In this document: piece after piece, positions 23,492 to 30,842 of the stretch
How the letters are laid out: each line of letters begins with the position of its first letter
How positions within the stretch are numbered: position 1 is the stretch's first letter
IMG/VR virus record: IMGVR_UViG_3300022700_000177
Coordinates: 1 to 64,000 of that record
DNA length: 64,000 nt
Direction: 5' to 3' (one strand)
Source of the DNA: a virus
Notes under the pieces: generated by a model
The model's input: only the letters and a program-made list of their open reading frames with translations
What the model was told of the DNA's origin: nothing
Database searches by the model: none
Translations under genes and position numbers: made by a program

Positions 23492-23818
23492 ATGCCAACA
23501 GGATATACTTTTGACGAAATACAAGAACTTCGCTTCGAAAACCGCCGCCTTGCCACTCTCTTGGACGAGATCAAGCAGGAGAATGATACCCTCAGATCCC
23601 ATGCGCGAGATGCTGAACAAGCATTTCAGAATTATGGAGAAATCAAACAGGAGAACCAGCAGTTGCGGGAGGCGTTGAAAGTCTACGCAAACAAGAGGAA
23701 TTGGACACGGAATGGGCCTCACTTGAACATATTTACTTGCGATACAAATGGGCCATATATAGCTATAAAAGTCCTGGAGAGGGAAAAGGAGAAGAGCAAG
23801 GGAGGGAGGAAGATATGA
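23492..23818 (+). CDS. Coiled-coil protein, 108 aa
   Basis: Residues about 8-70 are a heptad-like helix (IQELRFENRRLATLLDEI), a likely parallel coiled coil. The last third is unlike the first and ends in a basic tail that contains the ribosome site of the next gene. It is part of the GC-richer island. No family is recognised. Confidence 0.55.
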   Translation: MPTGYTFDEIQELRFENRRLATLLDEIKQENDTLRSHARDAEQAFQNYGEIKQENQQLREALKVYANKRNWTRNGPHLNIFTCDTNGPYIAIKVLEREKEKSKGGRKI

Positions 23819-24072
23819 TAAAGTCAACAGATTTTGAATCAGAAACCGTAGCTTTGGAAAGGTTAATTGATATTTTTAATCAAAAGATGAAAAACAAACT
23901 CATAATAAAACACATGGAAGACAAAAGAGGTTGGGACAATCCCAAATTAAAAGAAGCTATCACTGTGTCTCTTGAAGACCATGTAAGGAAGGCTAAAGAA
24001 GATCCCAGACAATGGGTAGATGTAGCGAATCTTGCTGCTATGCTCTGGAACTTTGGAGAGACTAATGGATAA
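23815..24072 (+). CDS. Small all-helical protein, possibly MazG-like/dNTP-pyrophosphatase-related
   Basis: ATG 23815 overlaps the previous stop and follows GGGAGGAAG, giving 85 residues. The pattern 'FNQKM..KL...KH....GW....L......L..HV......DP...VDVANLAAML' recalls the short helical phage proteins related to MazG-type nucleotide pyrophosphohydrolases, which end in a 'DVANFAMM' helix. The EExxE metal motif of active MazG is not obvious, so enzymatic activity is uncertain. Confidence 0.4.
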   Translation: MIKSTDFESETVALERLIDIFNQKMKNKLIIKHMEDKRGWDNPKLKEAITVSLEDHVRKAKEDPRQWVDVANLAAMLWNFGETNG

Positions 24073-24526
24073 TACAACAAAAGAAGCAATCGAAAGGCTT
24101 AACCCCATAAATGAAGACTTAAAAGCTTTCTTCAAAAAACATGGGGTTGTTACAGGTTCATTTAAATTTGGGGGATTTGTAAAGGGAAAATCTGACATTG
24201 ATATAATTATACCTTACTTTTTAAAAGAAGACGGTTTCTTTCAAGACCTTATTGATAACAAACAAGGTTTTTATATTCCACATGAATATTCAAAAGAAGA
24301 ATTTCGATGTATTTATGTTAAAACAAAAGACGGTACAATACTAAATCTATTGCTTCCACATACAAAAGAGTATTATAATATAATGGTAAGAGCAACAAAA
24401 ATAACGATAGGAATTACAAAGTATTTTGAGAGTATAGGAATAAAACACCCATTTGAACAAAGAGAAACCCGGCTGAGAGTATTTGAATACTGCAAAGATA
24501 TATGTAAGGAGCTAATATGCGAGTAA
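24065..24526 (+). CDS. Nucleotidyltransferase of the polymerase-beta fold
   Basis: This 153-residue protein has GS at 31-32 and SDIDI at 43-47 (D44, D46), the hallmark of the minimal nucleotidyltransferase fold, which transfers nucleoside monophosphates from NTPs. The gene overlaps both neighbours, and the following gene encodes a ribbon-helix-helix protein. It could modify a protein, RNA or small molecule; no substrate is evident. Confidence 0.65.
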   Translation: MDNTTKEAIERLNPINEDLKAFFKKHGVVTGSFKFGGFVKGKSDIDIIIPYFLKEDGFFQDLIDNKQGFYIPHEYSKEEFRCIYVKTKDGTILNLLLPHTKEYYNIMVRATKITIGITKYFESIGIKHPFEQRETRLRVFEYCKDICKELICE

Positions 24527-24687
24527 GGATGACAATTACTTTGGATGAAAAAACAATTGATGAACTGGATTCTTTTCCGAGAAATCGTGTCAAAAACAAA
24601 TCTGCATTGATTGAGGGGTTGTTAAAAGAGTGGATTAGAAAAGAGAAAAAACTTATAGAGAAAGAGGAGGAGGAAGATGACGAGTGA
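24517..24687 (+). CDS. Ribbon-helix-helix transcriptional regulator
   Basis: The 56-residue protein begins MRVRMTITLDEKTIDELD, a strand then a helix, followed by 'KNKSALIEGLLKEWI', the classic CopG/Arc pattern. ATG 24517 follows AAGGAG. It overlaps the nucleotidyltransferase upstream and queD downstream, so it may regulate the deazaguanine genes or act with the nucleotidyltransferase. Confidence 0.7.
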   Translation: MRVRMTITLDEKTIDELDSFPRNRVKNKSALIEGLLKEWIRKEKKLIEKEEEEDDE

Positions 24688-25066
24688 ACAAATCAAAGTG
24701 GGATTGAGGTTTGAAATAAGCTATGCTCATTGGCTGCCAAGACATGGGGGAAAATGTAAAAATCTGCATGGGCACAATGGAATATGTGAGATAGTGTTCA
24801 AACAATCAATAAATTATCTTGATGACGGAATGGTAATGGACTTTTCTTTAATGAAAAACAGATTTGCAGCAGAGATAAAAAACAGATTAGACCATAAATA
24901 TCTTAATGAATGTTTTGATTGGAGACCCACAGCAGAGAACACCGTAATTTTTATCAAAAATGAATTGAAAGCTATGTTGAATTGTAAGGGTACTGATCAT
25001 GTAAAACTCCATAAAGTCAAATTTTGGGAGGATAGGGATTCTTATGCAGAGTGGGAAGATAAGTGA
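24677..25066 (+). CDS. queD: 6-carboxy-tetrahydropterin synthase QueD
   Basis: QueD converts dihydroneopterin triphosphate to 6-carboxytetrahydropterin, step two of 7-deazaguanine synthesis. The 129-residue protein has zinc ligands H18, H31 and H33 (AH and LHGH), catalytic C27 (GKCKNLHGHN), LDH at 71-73 and PTAENT at 84-89. It overlaps queE by 23 bases and is preceded by the ribbon-helix-helix gene in an overlap. FolE, which supplies its substrate, is at 26517. Confidence 0.9.
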   Translation: MTSEQIKVGLRFEISYAHWLPRHGGKCKNLHGHNGICEIVFKQSINYLDDGMVMDFSLMKNRFAAEIKNRLDHKYLNECFDWRPTAENTVIFIKNELKAMLNCKGTDHVKLHKVKFWEDRDSYAEWEDK

Positions 25067-25697
25067 AATTTTTAGATCGTTTGATGGAGAGCATAACCGT
25101 TTTGGAATAGGGGCACCTTCTATCTTTATAAGATTTTATGGCTGTTCCTGCGATTGTTCCTATTGTGACACCAGACAAGTTTCCTTTAAAGAATACACAG
25201 TTGATGAAGTTTTCAAGGATATTGGGAGGCTGAAAGCAAATACCGTTAAGAAATTGACAATTACAGGAGGTGAGCCATTAGAACAACCTAAATTCTTTTT
25301 GGAATTGACAGATTTCTTGAGTTCGCAGAGATATAGCATGACAGTTGAAACAAATGGTAAACATCCAAGAACACCGTATGACCCAAATATTTCATTTGTT
25401 ATGGACTGGAAGATGCCAAGCTCTGGATGTTATGATGAAAATGATTTAACAAATATTTTGACATTAGAAGATGAGGATAGCGTAAAATTTGTGATTGATG
25501 ATCAAAAGGATTTTGAGACTGCTGTTCATTGTGCCGGTTATTTACTTAACCATGAGTTTACAGCAGAACAGATAGTATTTTCTCCAACATATTCCGCAGA
25601 TCATAATAAAGCAAAAATTCTTTCAAATCAGATGATCAGTCACAATTTGCCTTATAGGATCTCTTACCAAATGCATAAAATTATTCATATTAAATAA
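25044..25697 (+). CDS. queE: 7-carboxy-7-deazaguanine synthase QueE
   Basis: QueE is a radical SAM enzyme that turns 6-carboxytetrahydropterin into 7-carboxy-7-deazaguanine (CDG). The 217-residue sequence begins 'ISEIFRSFDGE', has C34-x3-C38-x2-C41 followed by DT, GGEP at 75-78 and ends 'YQMHKIIH', all typical. The usual next enzyme, QueC, which makes preQ0 from CDG, is not found in this window, so CDG may be the end product made by the phage. Confidence 0.9.
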   Translation: MQSGKISEIFRSFDGEHNRFGIGAPSIFIRFYGCSCDCSYCDTRQVSFKEYTVDEVFKDIGRLKANTVKKLTITGGEPLEQPKFFLELTDFLSSQRYSMTVETNGKHPRTPYDPNISFVMDWKMPSSGCYDENDLTNILTLEDEDSVKFVIDDQKDFETAVHCAGYLLNHEFTAEQIVFSPTYSADHNKAKILSNQMISHNLPYRISYQMHKIIHIK

Positions 25698-25713
25698 AAC
25701 CGTACAGGACCTA

Positions 25714-25742
25714 TTGACTTTATGTTACAATAGTTTTATCAT
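25714..25742 (+). promoter_or_regulatory. Promoter of the 25789-folE operon
   Basis: TTGACT at 25714-25719, a 17-base spacer and TATCAT at 25737-25742, in the 91-base gap after queE. The -10 is identical to that at 17665. Confidence 0.8.
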
Positions 25743-25788
25743 AGTTTCTTCCCATCACAAATTTTTAACCCAAACGTAGGAGGCATTT

Positions 25789-26514
25789 ATGGCAATCAAA
25801 GGAGACTTTGAATCAATCAGTCTGAAAAATCTGAAAATGGTTTGTAATGAGCTGAATGATTCTGGACTGGTTGAGAAAAAGAAAAAGGTTGACACCAAGA
25901 AACTGAAGAAAAAGCTCGATCTTATCGAAGGTTTCATTGATGCAATCGAAAGTATCCCAGAGAAATCTGAGGAAGAAACCAAGCTGGAGAAGGAGCACAA
26001 CAAAGTAGTCGAGATGCACAACTCTATCACTGACATCATTGACCAAGCAGAAAACGGGGAAACAGCCGATCCTGAACCTGAGGCTGGAGAAAAAGATGAA
26101 TCTGAGCCTGAGCCTGAGAAAAAGTCTGAGAAGAAGGACAAAGGCAAGGGCAAAGCTAAAGAAAAAGCAAAGCCTAAAGCAGAGAAGAAGGAGAAGTCTG
26201 AGAAAAAGTCTGAAGGCAAAAAGAAGGGCGGGTTGCCCCACATGAACGCTCCCAAAGATGATCTCGGGGCCGTAATTGGTAAAGGAACAAATCTTATCAA
26301 TGAAGAGTTCAAAGCAGGGGCCACTTTTGAGGAGATTGCTGACAAGATTGGTTGCAAACCAGGAAGGGTACGGACTCACTATGCTTCTCTTGTGAAAAGC
26401 GGAGTTGAATTTGAAACCAAAACCCGAAAATATAAATTGATTGGAGGCAAAGAAAAGGATACTGTTTATTGGGTTAAGATCAAAAAGATCCCCAAAAACT
26501 TCAAAAAGGTTTAG
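25789..26514 (+). CDS. Lys/Glu-rich protein with C-terminal DNA-binding-like domain, paralogue of the 7882 gene
   Basis: The 241-residue protein has a helical N-terminus (1-88), a low-complexity Glu/Pro/Lys linker (about 89-148) and a C-terminal domain (159-230). That domain shares GAT (177-179), IGC (187-189), R193, R195 and H197 with the 7882 product at a constant offset of 93 residues. It is first after a strong promoter and sits between queE and folE. It may be an abundant DNA-associated protein. ATG 25789 follows GTAGGAGG. Confidence 0.65.
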   Translation: MAIKGDFESISLKNLKMVCNELNDSGLVEKKKKVDTKKLKKKLDLIEGFIDAIESIPEKSEEETKLEKEHNKVVEMHNSITDIIDQAENGETADPEPEAGEKDESEPEPEKKSEKKDKGKGKAKEKAKPKAEKKEKSEKKSEGKKKGGLPHMNAPKDDLGAVIGKGTNLINEEFKAGATFEEIADKIGCKPGRVRTHYASLVKSGVEFETKTRKYKLIGGKEKDTVYWVKIKKIPKNFKKV

Positions 26515-26516
26515 TC

Positions 26517-27071
26517 ATGCCTACGAAAGCATTTGTTGAAAATCTGGTGTCCCATTGGAAAGAAGACCCTAATCTTCAAGAGACACCAGAAAGAATTGAA
26601 CGAATGTATAGGGAAGAGCTTTTCAAAAATGTGGATAAGGAATTTACAGATTGGAAAGCATTCCCTAATGAGAAAGGTTATAATCAACTCATTGTATTTG
26701 ACAGGATTTTCTTTTCGTCAACTTGCTCCCACCATTTCGTCCCCTTCACAGGCTTTGCCTACATTGCATATATACCTGGAGATTATTTGGTGGGGGCAAG
26801 TAAGCCTATGAGAGCTGTTGAACATTACGCAGCAAGACCGCAAATCCAAGAAAATCTATGTCACGAAGTGTTACAAAGTTTCACTGAAGCAGCAAAACCT
26901 ATCGGTGCTGCTGTTATAATGAAAGCTTCTCATATGTGTGTGGTTGGTAGAGGAGCTAAACAACCTACATCAAAGATGGTTACATCTGCTTTGTTTGGAA
27001 AGTGTTTTGAGGATAAGGTAAAATGGGAAATTTTTGAACTAATTAAACTTCAAGGAGGATTACATGACTGA
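26517..27071 (+). CDS. folE: GTP cyclohydrolase I
   Basis: FolE opens the guanine ring of GTP to make dihydroneopterin triphosphate, the first step of 7-deazaguanine (and folate) synthesis. The 184-residue protein keeps the zinc ligands C70, H73 and C141 (STCSHHFVPFTG and HMCVVGRG), the substrate-binding 'GASKPMRAVEHYA' and a C-terminal 'TSALFG'. Together with queD, queE and the DpdA-like gene it points to DNA modification rather than folate. Confidence 0.9.
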   Translation: MPTKAFVENLVSHWKEDPNLQETPERIERMYREELFKNVDKEFTDWKAFPNEKGYNQLIVFDRIFFSSTCSHHFVPFTGFAYIAYIPGDYLVGASKPMRAVEHYAARPQIQENLCHEVLQSFTEAAKPIGAAVIMKASHMCVVGRGAKQPTSKMVTSALFGKCFEDKVKWEIFELIKLQGGLHD

Positions 27072-27264
27072 TTATAGCGAACTCGATACTTTGGAAGAGG
27101 TTCATAATGTAATTATGAGTGAAATGGAAGACTACCAAAACAACGCCGCAAAAGCTATTGAAAAAGGTAACAAGTCTGCTGCTCGTAGAGCAAGGTCAGC
27201 ACTTCAAAACATTACTAAGTTGAAAAAGCCTTTCAAAGAAATGTCAATGGATATAGGGAAGTAA
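27064..27264 (+). CDS. Histone-H1-like small nucleoid protein
   Basis: The 66-residue protein follows the pattern of short bacterial/phage histone-H1-like (Hc1-type) proteins: an acidic helix, then 'KGNKSAARRARSALQNITKL', then a basic helix. These bind DNA without sequence preference. It overlaps folE by 8 bases and is followed by a strong terminator, so it ends the folE operon. Assignment rests on this short pattern. Confidence 0.6.
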   Translation: MTDYSELDTLEEVHNVIMSEMEDYQNNAAKAIEKGNKSAARRARSALQNITKLKKPFKEMSMDIGK

Positions 27265-27285
27265 ATCTTCTGAAAGGTTAACTTG

Positions 27286-27320
27286 AAATGGCGGGGTTTT
27301 TCATCCCGCCATTTTTGTTT
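27286..27320 (+). terminator. Intrinsic terminator
   Basis: AAATGGCGGG pairs perfectly with CCCGCCATTT over a 9-base loop and is followed by TTTTTGTTT. It closes the 25789-27264 operon. Confidence 0.85.
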
Positions 27321-27342
27321 CGGAAAAGGAGGGTAAAAAAAA

Positions 27343-27603
27343 ATGGAGATTATGGTATATAAAAACAAAAACGGACAAGAATTTATAAAACAGGTAAAGA
27401 TTTGTTGTCCAGAAATGAGTAGAATAATTTGTGAGGACCCTCAGGTTAGAGCAAATATGAATATTCCATTCTTTTCTGTGAGATCCAGGATATTATATAC
27501 TTTTGATAAAGCATCACTTCAAATTGATTATTGCCCATATTGCGGTGAAAAAATAGAGGTACTAAAAAGAGAATATGACCCAAACACAGAAAGTACAGCA
27601 TAA
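27343..27603 (+). CDS. Small zinc-ribbon protein, 86 aa
   Basis: ATG 27343 follows AAGGAGGG. A CC pair near residue 21 and CPYCGEK near residue 65 suggest a zinc ribbon. It lies just behind a terminator, so it is transcribed by read-through or from an unseen promoter. Function unknown. Confidence 0.55.
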   Translation: MEIMVYKNKNGQEFIKQVKICCPEMSRIICEDPQVRANMNIPFFSVRSRILYTFDKASLQIDYCPYCGEKIEVLKREYDPNTESTA

Positions 27604-27616
27604 AAAGGATGCTTAT

Positions 27617-28753
27617 ATGAGAATAATATATTTTCCTTTAGAGTCCTATAAAGAAAGATATACTTGCCAACTCAGTGCAGCTAATACAGGTTGGCTCCAC
27701 TCCAGATGGCTGGAAAATGAAATTCCAGTAATAAGAATAAAAGGCGATACAGCATTTTCAACAGCTATTAAGACAGGCAGCGTTCTTGATGCCACAAGAA
27801 GACCCCAATATGCTTGTTCCCAAGTAAGAGAATATTTGTACTATCTTGAGGATGAAAAATTCAGTAAAGAAGATGTAATTTACTTTGATGATTTTTTTCA
27901 TCCAGGAATTGAAGCAATTGCTTATGCTCACAATCTTATGAGCAGGTATAATAATCATTACAAGAAAAAGGGCTTGCCAAGAATGTATGCCTTGCTTCAT
28001 GCACAGTCTGTGGATGTTTATGATTTCACTTATCAGATGCGGGACTGGATGCGTTATTATGAAATGATGGTTGGCAGTATTCTTGATGGTGTTTTTGTTT
28101 CTTGTAATTTATTAAAGGAATTAGTTGATAAAGCAGGTATAAGCCATCCAACAAAGGTACATTCTGTAGGGCTGCCTTTTAATTCTGACAGAGTAAGAGA
28201 CTATTTTCCTAAAAAGATCCCAGAAAAGAAAAGACAGGTTATCTTTAGTTCCAGATGGGATGATGAAAAAGACCCTTCTTTATTTTTAGAATTGGCATAC
28301 TATGCAAAAAAGTATGACCCTACAATTAAGTTTGTTATCACAACATCCCAACCAAAATTAAGAAGTAACTTTGGGGGGCTTCTTTCTTTATTGCATAAAG
28401 CTCTTGCAGAATTGCCAAATCTTGAATTAAGGGAAAACCAATCAAAAACACAATACTATGAAAACCTTTTGGAATCAAAAATACAATTCAATTGTGCCGA
28501 TCAGGATTTTATTTCATGGACTTTATTAGAAGCATTGGTATGTAAATGTATTCCTGTATATCCAAATTTTAGGAGCTTTCCTGAAGTTTTACCTTCTGGG
28601 TACTTATATGAAAAAAGAAAGGTACAAGAGGCATTTGCTTTGATAAATTTCTTTATGGATTTAGAATTTCCAACCCCATTAATAGATGTATATAAAAACC
28701 AGGATCTTACATGGAAAAGAATGTTAGATATTATGGAGGAAGACAATGGATAG
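27617..28753 (+). CDS. GT-B glycosyltransferase (family-1/4-like)
   Basis: The C-terminal half of this 378-residue protein has the nucleotide-sugar-binding pattern of GT-B enzymes: 'RQVIFSSRWDDEKDP', a central strand region, and 'DFISWTLLEALVCKCIPVYPN' with the E that holds the sugar donor. The N-terminal acceptor domain is divergent. ATG 27617 follows AAAAGGATG. It is separate from the sugar cassette at 49-55 kb but near the base-modification genes, so its acceptor could be modified DNA, a protein or a surface glycan. Confidence 0.65.
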   Translation: MRIIYFPLESYKERYTCQLSAANTGWLHSRWLENEIPVIRIKGDTAFSTAIKTGSVLDATRRPQYACSQVREYLYYLEDEKFSKEDVIYFDDFFHPGIEAIAYAHNLMSRYNNHYKKKGLPRMYALLHAQSVDVYDFTYQMRDWMRYYEMMVGSILDGVFVSCNLLKELVDKAGISHPTKVHSVGLPFNSDRVRDYFPKKIPEKKRQVIFSSRWDDEKDPSLFLELAYYAKKYDPTIKFVITTSQPKLRSNFGGLLSLLHKALAELPNLELRENQSKTQYYENLLESKIQFNCADQDFISWTLLEALVCKCIPVYPNFRSFPEVLPSGYLYEKRKVQEAFALINFFMDLEFPTPLIDVYKNQDLTWKRMLDIMEEDNG

Positions 28754-29075
28754 ACATACAGAAATATTTATAACTACTTTTTTCCCTGCTTATCATAGGT
28801 GGGTTGACGCTCCTGAAAAGTATTGGGTATTGAGAGAATACCACAGACATATATTTCATGTGTCTATGAATTGGGAGGTATCCCATGCTAACAGGGAAAT
28901 TGAATTTATCGAAATGAAAAACAAAGTGGATGCGTATATTGAAAAGGAACTAAAGAATAAATATTTTAATTATTCCTGTGAAATGTTAGCTAAAATACTA
29001 TTAATGAGCTTTGAGGCTTCTTCGGTAACTGTATCTGAAGATGGTGAGAATGGGGCAACTGTAATTGTTAAATAG
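28746..29075 (+). CDS. Hypothetical protein, 109 aa
   Basis: ATG 28746 overlaps the glycosyltransferase stop and follows TATGGAGGAAG. The sequence is rich in aromatic residues and His in the first third and helical later. No family is recognised. Confidence 0.55.
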   Translation: MDRHTEIFITTFFPAYHRWVDAPEKYWVLREYHRHIFHVSMNWEVSHANREIEFIEMKNKVDAYIEKELKNKYFNYSCEMLAKILLMSFEASSVTVSEDGENGATVIVK

Positions 29076-29084
29076 GAGTAAGGT

Positions 29085-29348
29085 ATGTCAAGAATTACAT
29101 GGGAACCCTCAAAACGCCAATATGGTTCAGGCGAAGAAGGAAAATTAGATAAATATATAATTTTTGAATTGTTCTATGATGGGAGTAGACCAAAAAGTAA
29201 GGAAGTTCCTCCATATAAATTAGTGTGCCTACTTCCAGGAATAAAAGAGCATCTGGGACATTATAATCAAAAAGAAGGGAAAGAATTTGCTGAAAGGGTT
29301 TTAGAACATTGGCTTAAAAATGCGGGATTAATTAAAAAAGAGAATTAA
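29085..29348 (+). CDS. Hypothetical protein, 87 aa
   Basis: ATG 29085 follows TAGGAGTAAGGT. It is a compact basic protein with no recognised motif, in line with the peptidase and DpdA-like genes downstream. Confidence 0.5.
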   Translation: MSRITWEPSKRQYGSGEEGKLDKYIIFELFYDGSRPKSKEVPPYKLVCLLPGIKEHLGHYNQKEGKEFAERVLEHWLKNAGLIKKEN

Positions 29349-29385
29349 AATGAAGAGGATTCTAAAAACAAATAGAGGAACTATT

Positions 29386-29880
29386 ATGTCAAGAGAATTA
29401 GAGGACCTCGTCCCAAGATTACATGACGCAGCATTGAAAATGAAGGATGCGTTTGAATTAGCTTTTAAAGATGAAAATATAGAATTGTTAATTTATTGCA
29501 CATATAGATCCTTTGAAGAGCAAGCAAAACTTTATCGTCAGGGAAGGCCCTTTCATGTCATACAAGGAATGGCAATAAGGTTAAAGAAAAAATACAATAG
29601 GGAAGACCTGCATGACATTTTATTAGGAGTTGGCCCTCAATATGGAAAGAAGGTGACTTATGCAGCTCCAGGACAATCCTTGCATAATTACAGAATGGCC
29701 TTTGATGCTGTTCCTTTAAAGGCAGGGAGGAAGCCCTTATGGAGTAAAAAAGAAGAGACATGGCAAGTATATGGAAGAATAGCAACACAATCAGGACTTG
29801 AATGGGCTGGAAATTGGAAGCGATTCAAAGAGTTTCCTCATGTCCAACTTCCAAACTTAGACTGGAGACAATTAATTTGA
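29386..29880 (+). CDS. M15-family peptidase, likely L-alanyl-D-glutamate endolysin
   Basis: M15 peptidases cut cell-wall peptides. The 164-residue protein has 'YCTYRSFEEQAKLYRQGR' (39-54), the SxHxxxxAxD zinc motif with H100 and D107, and H152 in 'FPHVQL', the third ligand. ATG 29386 is chosen because GAGGAA lies upstream and family members begin with a similar 'SR.L.DL.P'; ATG 29350 would add 12 residues. It has no signal peptide. It overlaps the DpdA-like gene, an odd place for a lysis gene. Confidence 0.75.
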   Translation: MSRELEDLVPRLHDAALKMKDAFELAFKDENIELLIYCTYRSFEEQAKLYRQGRPFHVIQGMAIRLKKKYNREDLHDILLGVGPQYGKKVTYAAPGQSLHNYRMAFDAVPLKAGRKPLWSKKEETWQVYGRIATQSGLEWAGNWKRFKEFPHVQLPNLDWRQLI

Positions 29881-30842
29881 ACCACAAAGATTTCAAACTA
29901 ATGGTCGATAGTGGGGCACACGGCCTTTTCACTCACCTTGTAAGAAAAGGCCATAGAATTGATGAATCTCATAGATGGGACTGGAAAAACTATGAATCTG
30001 ATGCGTTCAAACACTATGCGGAATACTACATACAATTCCTGAAAGAGTATAAACATCTTCTGGATTACTACATAACCATTGATGCCATTTATGAACCTGA
30101 AATATCTTATAGATGGTATAGATATTTAAAAGATGAACATGGATTAGATCCTATTCCTGTTTATCATTACAATGAACCTCTAAAGTATTTTGAGAAGTAT
30201 CTACAAGAGACTGATTATGTTGCCATATCAGGACTTGGACAGGGCATACCAAAAGATAAGTATATTAAGTGGGCTGACTCTGTTTTTGATATTGTATGCG
30301 ATAATAAAGGTGCATTGCCAAAGTATAAGATACATGGTTTAGCTTTAACATCATTGCAGATTATAATGCGGTATCCATTCTACTCTGTAGACTCAAGCAC
30401 TTGGGTACGCTATGCTCAGTTTGGAAAGATAATGTTACCAAAAGTCATAAGAGGGGAGAGAAGATATGACGTTATACCAAATGTCATTCACACCTCAACA
30501 AGATCACCCTATATGTACAATGGAGACATACAACACTTTCATAATTTATCCAAAACGGAACAAAAATTTATCTTGACATATCTGAAAGAGCTTGGCATAA
30601 AGTATGGCAAAAGTCATTTCAAAACAGTAGATAAAGATTACACACCCAAAAAACACGAAAAGACATGGGGCAAGCCAAAAGATGGAAAGCGCACCATTGA
30701 AGTTATAAAAGAATACGGTGTTTCTAATAGGCATGAATACAGATGCCTTGTAAACATGATATTCTTTTGTAGAGTGGAGCACTTTCTTAAATGGCCGAGA
30801 CCTTGGCAACATAAAAAGAAGAAATTCATGAGGATATTATAA
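29877..30842 (+). CDS. dpdA: DpdA-like DNA 7-deazaguanine transglycosylase
   Basis: DpdA enzymes are relatives of tRNA-guanine transglycosylase that swap guanine in DNA for a 7-deazaguanine. The 321-residue protein has DSGAH with D11 and a second active-site Asp, D172, in 'YSVDSSTWVRYAQFG', plus 'AISGLGQG' between, the family order. It lacks the C-terminal zinc motif of tRNA enzymes, as DpdA does. TTG 29877 overlaps the upstream stop (TTGA), with GGAG about 10 bases before. With folE, queD and queE it completes a DNA-modification route. Confidence 0.85.
   Translation: MNHKDFKLMVDSGAHGLFTHLVRKGHRIDESHRWDWKNYESDAFKHYAEYYIQFLKEYKHLLDYYITIDAIYEPEISYRWYRYLKDEHGLDPIPVYHYNEPLKYFEKYLQETDYVAISGLGQGIPKDKYIKWADSVFDIVCDNKGALPKYKIHGLALTSLQIIMRYPFYSVDSSTWVRYAQFGKIMLPKVIRGERRYDVIPNVIHTSTRSPYMYNGDIQHFHNLSKTEQKFILTYLKELGIKYGKSHFKTVDKDYTPKKHEKTWGKPKDGKRTIEVIKEYGVSNRHEYRCLVNMIFFCRVEHFLKWPRPWQHKKKKFMRIL

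Noticed and set aside
25755-26379. Long minus-strand frames rich in Phe, Leu and Ser opposite the 25789 gene
   Set aside because: They are complements of the Lys/Glu-rich codons of the real gene, which has a promoter, ribosome site and a paralogue.
24677-30842. Search for a QueC gene in the deazaguanine region
   Set aside because: No protein in the window shows the SGGxDS ATP-pyrophosphatase motif; the small unknown genes nearby are too short.
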